In this document: in pieces, positions 1 to 6,759 of the stretch
Numbering within the stretch: the first letter of the stretch is position 1
Layout of the letters: each line of letters begins with the position of its first letter
Source: JACDAS01 sp046262415
Lineage (GTDB): Bacteria > Actinomycetota > Thermoleophilia > Gaiellales > Gaiellaceae
Reading direction: 5' to 3'
DNA length: 8,874 bases
Assembly: GCA_046262415.1 (NCBI GenBank)
Contig: JBHEMU010000059.1
Location: forward strand, 1 to 8,874
The notes under the pieces: model-generated
What the model was told of the DNA's origin: nothing
The model's input: the letters and a program-made list of their open reading frames with translations, nothing else
Database searches by the model: none
Made by a program: the position numbers and the translations under genes

Positions 1-1526
1 AGGTGTGGATCCCTGAGCTGGAACCCGACGGGCCGGCGCCCGAGCTCGCCCCTTCCGTCGGCCGGCCGCGGAGGCGGCGAGACCTCCACGATGAAGCGCA
101 ACTCGCCGCCCCCGCGAGGGATCGGAAAGGACAGCCGGACAAAGCGGCCCGAGGGTATCCGCAGACGGCGCACGACTTGCCTCCCGAAGTAGCGGCGCAC
201 CGTCAGCGTCCGCGGGATCTCGTAGCTGGTGACCAGGGCCTCGAGCCGGGGCGGCGGATACCGCCCGGGCGGACGGCGGACGAAGATGAGGGCGCGCTCG
301 GCCCAGAACCACCAGTAGTCGACTCCCGCCGCCGTGTAGCGCTGGTCGTAGATCCCGCTCGCATGGATCGGCAACGGCCTCGGCGGCCGGTCGTGCACGT
401 GGACGTAGGCCGACCCCGCGGAGGCCGGACCCGCCCCGCCGATCGAGAACTCGTCCAGGTACGCCCGCCAGAGGCTGATCCGGAAGCGGTTCTCGGGCGA
501 GCTCGGAGACAGGGGCTCCGTCAGGACGCGCCGGTGCTCGCTCCCCCCCACGGCGAGGACAGCGGCGCCGAGGACCCCGACGGCAAGGAGCAGAGGGAGA
601 ACCTGCCGGTGTCCGGCGTAGCGCAACGCGACCACGACTCCCGCGGCGCAGAGCGCGAAGAGCGCCGTTCGGCTGAGGGCCCAGTAGAGGCCGAGGACGA
701 CGGCGACGGGAAGCCATGCGGTCGACAGGGCGGCGGCCCTGCTCTGCCTCCCGGTGAGGAGCGAGGCGATCCAGCAGAGCACTGCGACGCCGAGCACGAA
801 GGAGAGCGAGGCGGCCGACGTCAAGCCGCCGAAAGCCCGGACGACGTCGTCTCCGACCTTCGTCCCGACCCGACCGGCCGGGAAGCCCAGCTCCCGGAGA
901 GCGGCGACCCCCTCTGAGCGCTGCCATGCGGCGATCGTGAGGTTGGCGGCGACGGCCACGGCCAGACCGGCCAGGAGGCCGTCCCATTCGCGCCGGCCGA
1001 GGCCGAGCCTCCCGGCGCTCCATCCGACGATCGCCCCGGTGAGGAGCACCTTCGCGCCCCAGAAGACGGCTTCGGGGCTGTGTCCGGCGAGCAGGTACAG
1101 CACACACGCGGCGGCCACGGCCCCGACACCGAGCAGCTCCCACCGCCCCGGCCGCCGTTGTACGCAGCTGCGCAGGACCAGGAGGCCTGCGAACGCCTCG
1201 TTCCAGTAACCGGCACGCGACCCACCGGCGTCGAGCAGGAAACCGTTGAGAGATGCCGCCATGATCGCGATCGCGAGGCCGTATCGCAGCGGCGCGAGCG
1301 CGGCGAGAACGCCCACCAGGAGCGCGACGACCACCAGCGCGCTCCGCGACCCGCCGACTCCCTGGCGTTCCACGACGACGACGCAGGCCCCCAGCGCCAG
1401 GCCGGCCCCGCCCAGCAGCGCCGATCGGGCCAGAAGGCGGAGCGGCTTCGACTCGGTGTCCGCAGCCGCCGGGGGGCCGGTCGAGCCGGGAGGCGTAAAC
1501 CACCGGCTCAGGAGCTTGTCTCCCAC
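1..1526 (-). CDS. Wzy/O-antigen ligase-like polytopic membrane protein with a soluble beta-rich domain (C-terminus cut by window edge)
   Basis: This frame stays open from a GTG at 1526 to the window edge: 508 full codons plus a partial Leu codon, with no stop. Hydrophobic segments lie near residues 35-53, 62-80, 82-98, 131-147, 154-170, 183-200, 236-256, 270-302 and 309-327. Three stretches resemble the O-antigen polymerase/ligase family: VRAFGGLTSAASLSFVLG (229-246, the usual R-x-FG-x-(F)-x-(S) helix), LSRTALFALCAAG (284-296), and NRFRISLWRAYL followed by GGAGPASAG (346-371, the usual R..W..a...GxGpG before the large outer loop). From about 372 onward the sequence is soluble. It is rich in aromatic and beta-type residues (DYWWFW at 403-408; RFVRLSFPIP at 461-470) and resembles galactose-binding-like sandwiches. 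The gene starts 34 bases after the glycosyltransferase stop and is probably the last seen member of that operon. The start is uncertain: a GGGA abuts the GTG, with no spaced ribosome site. It could be a polymerase, a ligase, or an uncharacterised relative. Confidence 0.75.
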   Translation of the reverse strand, partial: MGDKLLSRWFTPPGSTGPPAAADTESKPLRLLARSALLGGAGLALGACVVVVERQGVGGSRSALVVVALLVGVLAALAPLRYGLAIAIMAASLNGFLLDAGGSRAGYWNEAFAGLLVLRSCVQRRPGRWELLGVGAVAAACVLYLLAGHSPEAVFWGAKVLLTGAIVGWSAGRLGLGRREWDGLLAGLAVAVAANLTIAAWQRSEGVAALRELGFPAGRVGTKVGDDVVRAFGGLTSAASLSFVLGVAVLCWIASLLTGRQSRAAALSTAWLPVAVVLGLYWALSRTALFALCAAGVVVALRYAGHRQVLPLLLAVGVLGAAVLAVGGSEHRRVLTEPLSPSSPENRFRISLWRAYLDEFSIGGAGPASAGSAYVHVHDRPPRPLPIHASGIYDQRYTAAGVDYWWFWAERALIFVRRPPGRYPPPRLEALVTSYEIPRTLTVRRYFGRQVVRRLRIPSGRFVRLSFPIPRGGGELRFIVEVSPPPRPADGRGELGRRPVGFQLRDPH

Positions 1527-1560
1527 TCCCGGCCGGCCGGCGCGGCCACCGTGCGGCGCC

Positions 1561-2550
1561 TCAATCGCTCGGAAGTGGTCGTGCGCCGAGCGGCGTCGAC
1601 GCCAGCTCCGCCGTCTCGCCCGAGAGGGCGGCCGCGTAGACGCGATCGATCCGCTGGGCGGTCCGAGGCCGCGAGTAGACCTCGGCGCGCGCACGGAGCG
1701 CCGGGTCGCGCGGCGTCCGGAGCGCCGAGACGACCGCGCGAGCCAGTGCCTCGACGTCGGGCTGCTCGACCGCGCAGCCGGGAAGATCCCGCACCGTCTC
1801 GGGCACGTCTCCGACCGCGGTCGAGACCACGGGGGTGCAGCACGCCAGCGACTCCTTGACCGAGATCGGCGCCCCCTCGTACGCCGACGTCATCAGGGTG
1901 ACGTCGACTGCGTTCATGACGACGGGCACGCGCCCCCGGGGCACCCCTGACAGGTTGGCGGAGGCGACGTCCGGGACCAGCAGCTGCACGCGCTGGAGCA
2001 CCCGCGTGAAGAGATCGAAGCGCTTGATCGGATTTCCCGGCTGGCCGGGGAAGAGGACGTAGCGTCGATCGCCCCTCCAGCCGAGAGCCTGCCGCGCTTC
2101 CTCCCTGGACGACGGCGCGAACCGCAGGGTGTCGACCGCGCCCGGAATCACCCACGCGCTCGGCGAGCGCAGCAGCCTGGGTCCGGCCGCGCTCACGAAG
2201 ATGGGCGCCGACCGTCGCGCGACGATGCGGGAGACCCACGCCTGCCACCTCGACGCGCCCGTGTAGTCGCTGCCCCAGAACGTGGTCACCGAGGGAACCA
2301 GCCGCTGAACGACCGCGACGGCCCCCGCGAGGCCGGAGTGCGCGTGCACCAGGTCGAACTGCCTGCCCCGGAGCAGCCGCCGCAGGCGGGGCAGCGCCCG
2401 GAAGTAGTTCAGGCGATCGCGGCCGTCGATGATCTCGACCAGGACGTCATGACCGAGCTTCTGCACGTCCTCCATCTGCTCCTTGACGAAGATCCCGAGG
2501 AACGGGTAGTCGTCGCGGGGATACATGTTCGTGAGGCAGAGGATCCGCAT
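1561..2550 (-). CDS. GT4-family glycosyltransferase
   Basis: A retaining glycosyltransferase with the GT-B fold, expected to transfer a sugar from a nucleotide donor to a lipid-linked glycan at the inner face of the membrane. The N-terminal half starts with MRILCLTNMYP, has the loop YPFLGIFVKEQ (15-25), and carries DLVHAHSGLAG (66-76), typical of the acceptor-side domain. The C-terminal half has LFPGQPGNPIKR (166-177), which in this family contains the donor-phosphate-binding Lys/Arg. It also has the E-x7-E motif EGAPISVKE (Glu225 and Glu233), followed by PVVSTAVGDVPE. At 329 residues it is compact, but all expected blocks are present. No membrane segment or signal peptide is seen. The ATG at 2550 shares one base with the stop of the upstream ligase gene (TGATG). 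An in-frame GTG at 2553 directly before it would give a GTGA overlap and one extra residue. Donor and acceptor sugars cannot be read from the sequence. Confidence 0.95.
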   Translation of the reverse strand: MRILCLTNMYPRDDYPFLGIFVKEQMEDVQKLGHDVLVEIIDGRDRLNYFRALPRLRRLLRGRQFDLVHAHSGLAGAVAVVQRLVPSVTTFWGSDYTGASRWQAWVSRIVARRSAPIFVSAAGPRLLRSPSAWVIPGAVDTLRFAPSSREEARQALGWRGDRRYVLFPGQPGNPIKRFDLFTRVLQRVQLLVPDVASANLSGVPRGRVPVVMNAVDVTLMTSAYEGAPISVKESLACCTPVVSTAVGDVPETVRDLPGCAVEQPDVEALARAVVSALRTPRDPALRARAEVYSRPRTAQRIDRVYAAALSGETAELASTPLGARPLPSD

Positions 2551-4037
2551 CACGCGGCCTCGGCCTCGGCCTCGGCCGGCGTCTGGTGAATCGCGAGAGC
2601 CACGCCGAGCAGGAGCCAGAGGATCGCCCCGGGTAATCTGAGCTGCAGCACCGGCGCGAAGAAGCCGAGGACCAGGACGGCCACAAGCACCGCGAACAGC
2701 GCGAGCCCGAGCCAGTGCTCGCGCGCGACCTGCAATGAGATCCGCCCGACACGGAAGAGGAAGAGCGTGAGGGCGAGCAGGCCGAGGAACCCAACCTCGA
2801 CGAGGATGAGCGCCCAGTTGCCGTCGTAGAGGTAGCTGAACTGGGCCGCTCTCCTGCCCGCGGGGCTGCGGAAGAGCGGGCTCGTTCCGTTCTGCAGCCT
2901 GCGGCGGTCCGAGACGCTGCCGATGCCGAACCCGAGGAACGGGGCCTCCTTCGCGACCAGCTCCACGTCGGATGCCAGCAGGTACAGGCGGAAGTTGGAG
3001 TAGTAGCTCGCCTGCCAGGTCTGCGGGCTGAGGAGCGAATGCCAGCGCTGCCCGATGTTCCTGGAGGAGCGTGCGCTGGTGGGAGCTTCCCCGGAGACGC
3101 TGCTGACATAGGGCCAGGCGAAGGCCACGAGGAGCGCGACGAGGGCCGTCGCGTATCCCACCGGCAGCCTGAACCTGATCCGCGCGATGACGAGGGCGGC
3201 GACGAGGAGCGCGATGGCGCTCTCACGGGAACCGGATACCACCACCCCGAGCAGCATCGCCGTGCTCGCGGCGCGGCCCGTCCAGCGCCCGAGGCCCAGG
3301 CGCTCCGATCCTGCCGCCGCGAGCACGATCCAGGAGAGCGCGAGGAACATCCCGAGCGCGTTGTAGTGTCCGAAGGTGCCGAAGATCGATGCGGTGTCCG
3401 GCACCCGAGAGCCCGCGAAGGTCGTCCCGCCGATGACGATCTCGTAGCTGGGCGCGAACTTGGCCCGCACCCCGGGGCCGCCGACGAGCTGGATGCCGGC
3501 GATGATCGCCTCGAAGACGCCGAGGACGACGATCACCCGCCCGATGAAGAGGGCGTCCCGGCGAGGCGTCCTTGACAGGAGCGGCAGGAGGAGGAGCGGC
3601 AAGAACCGTAACTCGCTCCGGAAGCCGATCACGACCGTGCTCAGAGCCGTCAGGTTCCAGACCGCGGAGGCGAGCCAGGCCCCGGCCACGGTCACCAGGA
3701 CCGCGCCGATCGGCCGGAGCCGGGTCACGGCGAGATCGATACTGGCGAGCACACGAACGACCACGACCGCGATCAGCCCGAGCTCGGGGGCGAACCTCGC
3801 GAAGAGGACGGCGTCGCGCGGTAGGTGGGTGAGGACGAGTGACTCCACGCACAGGTACGCGAGCAGCACCGCGACGGCGACACGCATGCTCGTGCGGGAG
3901 AGGACGAGGAATCCGAGCACCGCGACCATGGCCGCGATTGCTGCCCCAGGCTGGAAGTGCACGAGAAGAGTGGTGAGAAGTGCCGCGAGACCACCCGCGA
4001 CCACATCTGGAGAGCGGGCTGCGAGCCTGTCGATCAC
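2550..4037 (-). CDS. O-antigen ligase / Wzy-type polymerase family membrane protein
   Basis: A 495-residue integral membrane protein with about 11-12 hydrophobic segments, in the size range of the Wzy_C/WaaL family. These proteins polymerise or transfer undecaprenyl-linked glycans at the outer face of the cytoplasmic membrane. Family-like blocks are SIFGTFGHYNALGMFLAL (217-234), VVSGSRESAIALL (266-278), NFRLYLL (348-354) followed by PFLGFGIGSVSD (366-377), and DGNWALILVEVGFLGLL (405-421), which matches the conserved helix after the large outer loop. The GTG start at 4037 overlaps the flippase stop as GTGA; the open frame continues upstream but only as a shadow of the flippase gene. The protein ends in a short Ala-Glu repeat, TPAEAEAEAA, encoded by a hexanucleotide repeat. 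Its place between flippase and glycosyltransferase supports a role in polysaccharide assembly. Sequence alone does not separate polymerase from ligase, and the same operon carries a second relative. Confidence 0.88.
   Translation of the reverse strand: MIDRLAARSPDVVAGGLAALLTTLLVHFQPGAAIAAMVAVLGFLVLSRTSMRVAVAVLLAYLCVESLVLTHLPRDAVLFARFAPELGLIAVVVVRVLASIDLAVTRLRPIGAVLVTVAGAWLASAVWNLTALSTVVIGFRSELRFLPLLLLPLLSRTPRRDALFIGRVIVVLGVFEAIIAGIQLVGGPGVRAKFAPSYEIVIGGTTFAGSRVPDTASIFGTFGHYNALGMFLALSWIVLAAAGSERLGLGRWTGRAASTAMLLGVVVSGSRESAIALLVAALVIARIRFRLPVGYATALVALLVAFAWPYVSSVSGEAPTSARSSRNIGQRWHSLLSPQTWQASYYSNFRLYLLASDVELVAKEAPFLGFGIGSVSDRRRLQNGTSPLFRSPAGRRAAQFSYLYDGNWALILVEVGFLGLLALTLFLFRVGRISLQVAREHWLGLALFAVLVAVLVLGFFAPVLQLRLPGAILWLLLGVALAIHQTPAEAEAEAA
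2556..2577. repeat. GGCCTC hexanucleotide tandem repeat at the 3' end of the ligase gene
   Basis: The + strand reads GGCCTC three times, then GGCC, for 3.7 perfect copies over 22 bases. On the coding strand it gives alternating Ala and Glu codons, the AEAEAEA tail of the ligase-like protein, ending 4 bases before the stop codon. The repeat unit is a multiple of three, so gain or loss of a copy would change tail length without a frameshift. Confidence 0.9.
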
Positions 4038-5437
4038 GAGTACTGAGGGGTCGGAGCGCGCACTCGAAGACGGTAGAGGAGAACGAAGGCCACCAGGGCC
4101 ACGACGGCCGAGCCCGGAATCCAGTTCGAGCGGAAGATCAGTGCCGCAACGAGCCCGCACCCGCTGACGGCAAGGCCCTCCGTGAGATCGCCGACCGTGA
4201 GACCGTATCGCACCCGGCCGCGAAGGAGAAGGATCCCACCCATGACGACCGCCGACAAGGCGGTTCCAACCGCGGCTCCCGTGGCGCCGTAGCGGGGAAC
4301 GAGGAGGAGCGACCCCGCGATCACGGCCACGAGGCCGAGGGCGGCGACGACCACGTTCCCCACGACGCGTCCCTCGGCGGCGAAGGCGTTCGCGACCGGC
4401 TGGGCGGCGAGCTGGAGCACGAGGGCGCCCACGACGAGCAGGAAGATTCCGTCCAGGTCGCGATACGCACTTCCGAGGAGCACGTTGACGAGAGGGTGGG
4501 CCAGGACCGCGGCCGCCGCGACCGCCACCCCCGAGATCAGGAAGACGACGCGTACCGTCTGTCGAACCGAGAGCGAGACGTCCATGCCCCGCGCCCTGGC
4601 GATCCCGGCGAAGGTCAGCACTCCGGCGGCCTGCGGCACGAGCCAAAGGGGCATCGCGAGCGCGAGGACGACCGCGATCCGGCCCGACTCGCCGGACCCG
4701 CCGACGAGGCCCGTGACGGCGATCGCGGCGGGAACCTGGACGAGGCTGGCGTAGGTCGCGATCGAGGCGAGCCCACCGTAGCGCAGGAGCTCGCGAGTGA
4801 CGCGGATTCTCGCGCGTCCGGCTCCCGCGGATCGCAGGAGGAGGTGGATCGCCCAGCCGCAGAACCAGGCGTACGCGATCGCAAAGGCGAGGACGCCCGC
4901 CATCGGCGCGAGGGCGGCGAGGAGCAGGAGGGAGACGACGAAGATCGCGTCGCTCGTCAGCTCCAGCGTCGCGTAGAGCGGCACCCTGTCGAGCGCGAAG
5001 AGGAGGAGCTTGAGCCCGGAGTAGGTCGCGTAGACGATCGCGAGCGCGAACCCGCTGACGAGGCTCAGCGCGCCGACCGGCGCAAGACCGGCAAGCCCCA
5101 GCAGCCCGTACAGCGCGGAGAATCCGGTCGCCGCGATCAGGAGCAGTCGGATCGCCGCGCGAGCCAGCGCCGGGCGCTCGCGTTCGTCGCCGTGCGCCAC
5201 CGCACGCGCGAGCGTCGGCGCCACGCCCGCCATCGTCAGCAGCGCCACCGCCATGCCGATCGAGAACGTGCGCGCGAGGTCTCCGAAGCGCTCGGGACCG
5301 AGCACCCGGGCGAGGAGGATGTTGAACAGGAGCGTCGTGCCCCCGCTCGCCGCGAAGACCGTGCTCGTCAGGATCAAGCGCCGGATCGGCGTTCCCGCCC
5401 AGCCGGTGTCCAGCTCCAGCTCCGCGGCGGCGGTCAC
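4034..5437 (-). CDS. Polysaccharide/oligosaccharide flippase (Wzx-like, MATE/MVF-type fold)
   Basis: A 467-residue membrane protein with about 12-14 hydrophobic segments spread over its whole length, the size and layout of the polysaccharide biosynthesis (PST/Wzx) flippases. These move undecaprenyl-diphosphate-linked glycans from the inner to the outer leaflet. Family-typical stretches include the N-terminal helix ending in LFNILLARVLGPERFGDLA (37-55) and the late helix start YGATGAAVGTALSAV (383-397), both in the expected places. A polar N-terminus of about 18 residues precedes the first helix (TSTVFAASGGTTLLFNILLA, 24-43). The GTG start at 5437 overlaps the stop of the dehydrogenase gene (GTGA), and its own stop overlaps the GTG of the ligase-like gene in the same way, so translation is probably coupled on both sides. 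Its substrate is not deducible. Lipid II flippases (MurJ) share the fold, but the neighbours favour surface glycan export. Confidence 0.91.
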   Translation of the reverse strand: MTAAAELELDTGWAGTPIRRLILTSTVFAASGGTTLLFNILLARVLGPERFGDLARTFSIGMAVALLTMAGVAPTLARAVAHGDERERPALARAAIRLLLIAATGFSALYGLLGLAGLAPVGALSLVSGFALAIVYATYSGLKLLLFALDRVPLYATLELTSDAIFVVSLLLLAALAPMAGVLAFAIAYAWFCGWAIHLLLRSAGAGRARIRVTRELLRYGGLASIATYASLVQVPAAIAVTGLVGGSGESGRIAVVLALAMPLWLVPQAAGVLTFAGIARARGMDVSLSVRQTVRVVFLISGVAVAAAAVLAHPLVNVLLGSAYRDLDGIFLLVVGALVLQLAAQPVANAFAAEGRVVGNVVVAALGLVAVIAGSLLLVPRYGATGAAVGTALSAVVMGGILLLRGRVRYGLTVGDLTEGLAVSGCGLVAALIFRSNWIPGSAVVALVAFVLLYRLRVRAPTPQYS

Positions 5438-6513
5438 GCCAGTGGCGACCGTGCCTCGGCGAGGACGGTCGCCCTGCTCCCGGTCTCGAGCGACTGGTCG
5501 ACCGCTTCGAGCAGGTAGATGACGTCGAGGCCGAGGGCTGCCGAGGACCGGGGGGTCGATCCGTCACGGACGGAGCGGCAGAAATCCTTGAGCTCGACGG
5601 AGAGCGGCTCGACCGCCTCGATCGGCGGCGAGACGATTCCGCCCGTGCGGTAGGTGAGACGGAACTCGCCGAAGGTCTCCGGCGGCTCGAGCGCGACACC
5701 CGAGTCGAAGACCCGCACCGGCTCGTTGCTCGTGTCGTCGTAGACGACCATCTTCTCGGACCCCACGATCGTCGTCCTCCGCAGCTTGCTCGGAGCGAGC
5801 CACGAGAGCTCGAGGTGGGCGACGACCCCGGAGTCGAACTCGAGGCTGACGAAGACGACGTCGGGGATATCCGGGATGATGCAGCCGCGACTCATCGCCG
5901 CCACGGAGCGCGGGCTCTCCCCGAGCCAGTACAGGAGGATCGAGAAGTCGTGCGGTGCGAGGTCCCAGACGACGCTCACGTCCTTCTGGTGCAGGCCCAG
6001 GTTCACGCGGCTCATCGAGATGAAGTAGATGGAGCCGAGCTCGCCCCGGTCGATGATGTCGCGGATCGTGTTCACGGGCGGGCTGTAGACGAAGGTGTGG
6101 CCGGGCATCAGCAGCAGGTCGTGCCGCCTTGCCAGGTCGATCAGCTCCCGGGCCTCCGTGGACGAGGCCGCGAGCGGCTTCTCGACCAGGACGTGCTTGC
6201 CGCACTCGAGGGCAGCCTTCGCGAGCGGGTAATGCGTCGACACCGGGGTCGCGATGGCGACCGCCTCGACCCACGGGTCGCGAACGGCGTCCATGAAGTC
6301 GCGACTCGTCTGGATCTCCGGATGGCGCCGCTTGACCGCCGTGAGCGCCTCCTCACGCAGGTCGCACACCCAGCGAACCTCCGCCTCGGGGAACTCCGCG
6401 AGGTTCCTGATCAGGTTGGGACCCCAGTATCCGGCTCCGACGACCGCAACGCGGACCGGACCGGCGCCGTCTCCGTCCCCGTCGGCGGGGCGATTCCGCG
6501 AATCGAAGGTCAT
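5434..6513 (-). CDS. Gfo/Idh/MocA-family NAD(P)-dependent sugar dehydrogenase
   Basis: A 359-residue cytoplasmic oxidoreductase, usual length for the family. The N-terminal Rossmann domain has the dinucleotide-binding loop VAVVGAGYWGPN (22-33), IATPVSTHY (87-95), and EKPLA (111-115), which carries the conserved catalytic-region lysine. The C-terminal substrate domain holds GHTFVYSPPVN (138-148), RGELGSIYF (156-164), and WDLAPHDFSILLYWLGE (183-199), whose His188 is in the usual active-site position. This pattern most resembles the WlbA/WbpB-like branch that oxidises position 3 of UDP-N-acetyl sugars or their uronic acids, but the exact sugar is an inference. No partner aminotransferase or acetyltransferase is seen next to it. 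Start: ATG at 6513 after a weak AGG eight bases upstream; no other start lies between it and the Rossmann fold. The first 19 residues are a polar Asp/Gly-rich extension. It is the first gene of the polysaccharide operon, and its stop overlaps the flippase GTG. Confidence 0.93.
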   Translation of the reverse strand: MTFDSRNRPADGDGDGAGPVRVAVVGAGYWGPNLIRNLAEFPEAEVRWVCDLREEALTAVKRRHPEIQTSRDFMDAVRDPWVEAVAIATPVSTHYPLAKAALECGKHVLVEKPLAASSTEARELIDLARRHDLLLMPGHTFVYSPPVNTIRDIIDRGELGSIYFISMSRVNLGLHQKDVSVVWDLAPHDFSILLYWLGESPRSVAAMSRGCIIPDIPDVVFVSLEFDSGVVAHLELSWLAPSKLRRTTIVGSEKMVVYDDTSNEPVRVFDSGVALEPPETFGEFRLTYRTGGIVSPPIEAVEPLSVELKDFCRSVRDGSTPRSSAALGLDVIYLLEAVDQSLETGSRATVLAEARSPLA

Positions 6514-6544
6514 CGAGCCGGCCTGCCGAGCCGAGCTGCGCGCG

Positions 6545-6583
6545 GGCTCTGGAGCCGACCGCGGGCATCCGGCGGGTGCGCCG
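6545..6583 (-). other. Two small GC-rich hairpins in the proposed leader
   Basis: Two short inverted repeats lie 13 bases apart. GGCTC-TG-GAGCC spans 6545-6556, and CGGCG-GGTG-CGCCG spans 6570-6583. A self-complementary CCGGCCGG follows at 6587-6594. They fall within the untranslated leader implied by the proposed promoter, 30-80 bases upstream of the dehydrogenase start. In DNA this GC-rich, 5-bp stems are common by chance, and no known riboswitch is recognised. Confidence 0.2.
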
Positions 6584-6700
6584 ATTCCGGCCGGTCGCCG
6601 TCCTCCCGTGCAAACGATCGTGTGCGTCCAGCGTCGATGATCTCCGCCCCGCTCTTCCGTAGCTTCAACCGCAGAATCGGGCCTCTCCCCCGCTAGATGT

Positions 6701-6730
6701 TACATAGCCCTCCGAAAGGGTCCCGCTCAA
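6701..6730 (-). promoter_or_regulatory. Putative sigma70-type promoter for the polysaccharide operon
   Basis: On the minus strand TTGAGC (6730-6725) is followed after 18 bases by TATGTA (6706-6701). The first matches four of six bases of the housekeeping -35 box, and the second resembles a -10 box. It lies in the AT-rich patch of the gap, with the dehydrogenase gene as the first gene downstream. Transcription would begin near 6694, giving a leader of roughly 180 bases. The spacer holds a small inverted repeat (CCCT/AGGG, 6708-6720) that could be an operator or chance. Called by eye from weak consensus matches. Confidence 0.35.
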
Positions 6731-6759
6731 TCCAGTCCCGGCGGACGGAGGGGTGGGGG

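Larger units (their letters stand above)
6514..6759. other. Intergenic gap between nucleoside and polysaccharide operons
   Basis: This is the only gap of any size in the window (246 bases). No convincing gene is seen in it; the short open frames are Arg/Pro-rich and run on into the dehydrogenase gene in the wrong frame. Near the deoA end there is only a weak 4-bp hairpin (6735-6746, GTCC/GGAC) with no T-tract, so no clear intrinsic terminator is visible for the nucleoside operon. The patch around 6691-6730 is noticeably richer in A and T than its surroundings and holds the proposed promoter. The rest, 6514 to about 6690, would be the GC-rich leader of the downstream operon. Confidence 0.8.

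Noticed and set aside
3..917. 304-codon + strand open frame at the left edge
   Set aside because: It is in exact codon register with, and antisense to, the Wzy-like gene. Its sequence is Arg/Pro/Asp-rich and low-complexity, while the minus strand gives membrane helices and a plausible domain.
1508..2248. 246-codon minus-strand open frame overlapping the glycosyltransferase
   Set aside because: It is an alternative frame of the glycosyltransferase gene with an Arg/Ala-rich product. The true frame has the E-x7-E motif and the full GT4 layout.
3980..5518. 512-codon open frame on the + strand opposite the flippase gene
   Set aside because: The product is rich in Arg, Asp, Glu and Gly with no recognisable motif. 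It mirrors the minus-strand flippase gene, whose GC-rich codons rarely give stops on the other strand. The flippase protein has clear membrane helices and family motifs.
4038..5699. Long upstream extension of the ligase reading frame, suggesting a 1049-residue fusion protein
   Set aside because: The extra part is an out-of-frame reading of the flippase and dehydrogenase genes, Arg/Pro-rich and without motifs. The GTGA junction at 4037 gives a normal 495-residue protein.
6353..6613. 86-codon minus-strand open frame in the leader, a possible leader peptide gene
   Set aside because: It runs deep into the dehydrogenase gene in another frame, and its product is Arg-rich with no conserved features, so it looks like chance in GC-rich DNA.
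6735..6746. Possible terminator hairpin after deoA
   Set aside because: The stem is only 4 bp (GTCC/GGAC) and no run of T follows on the coding strand, so it is not convincing as an intrinsic terminator.
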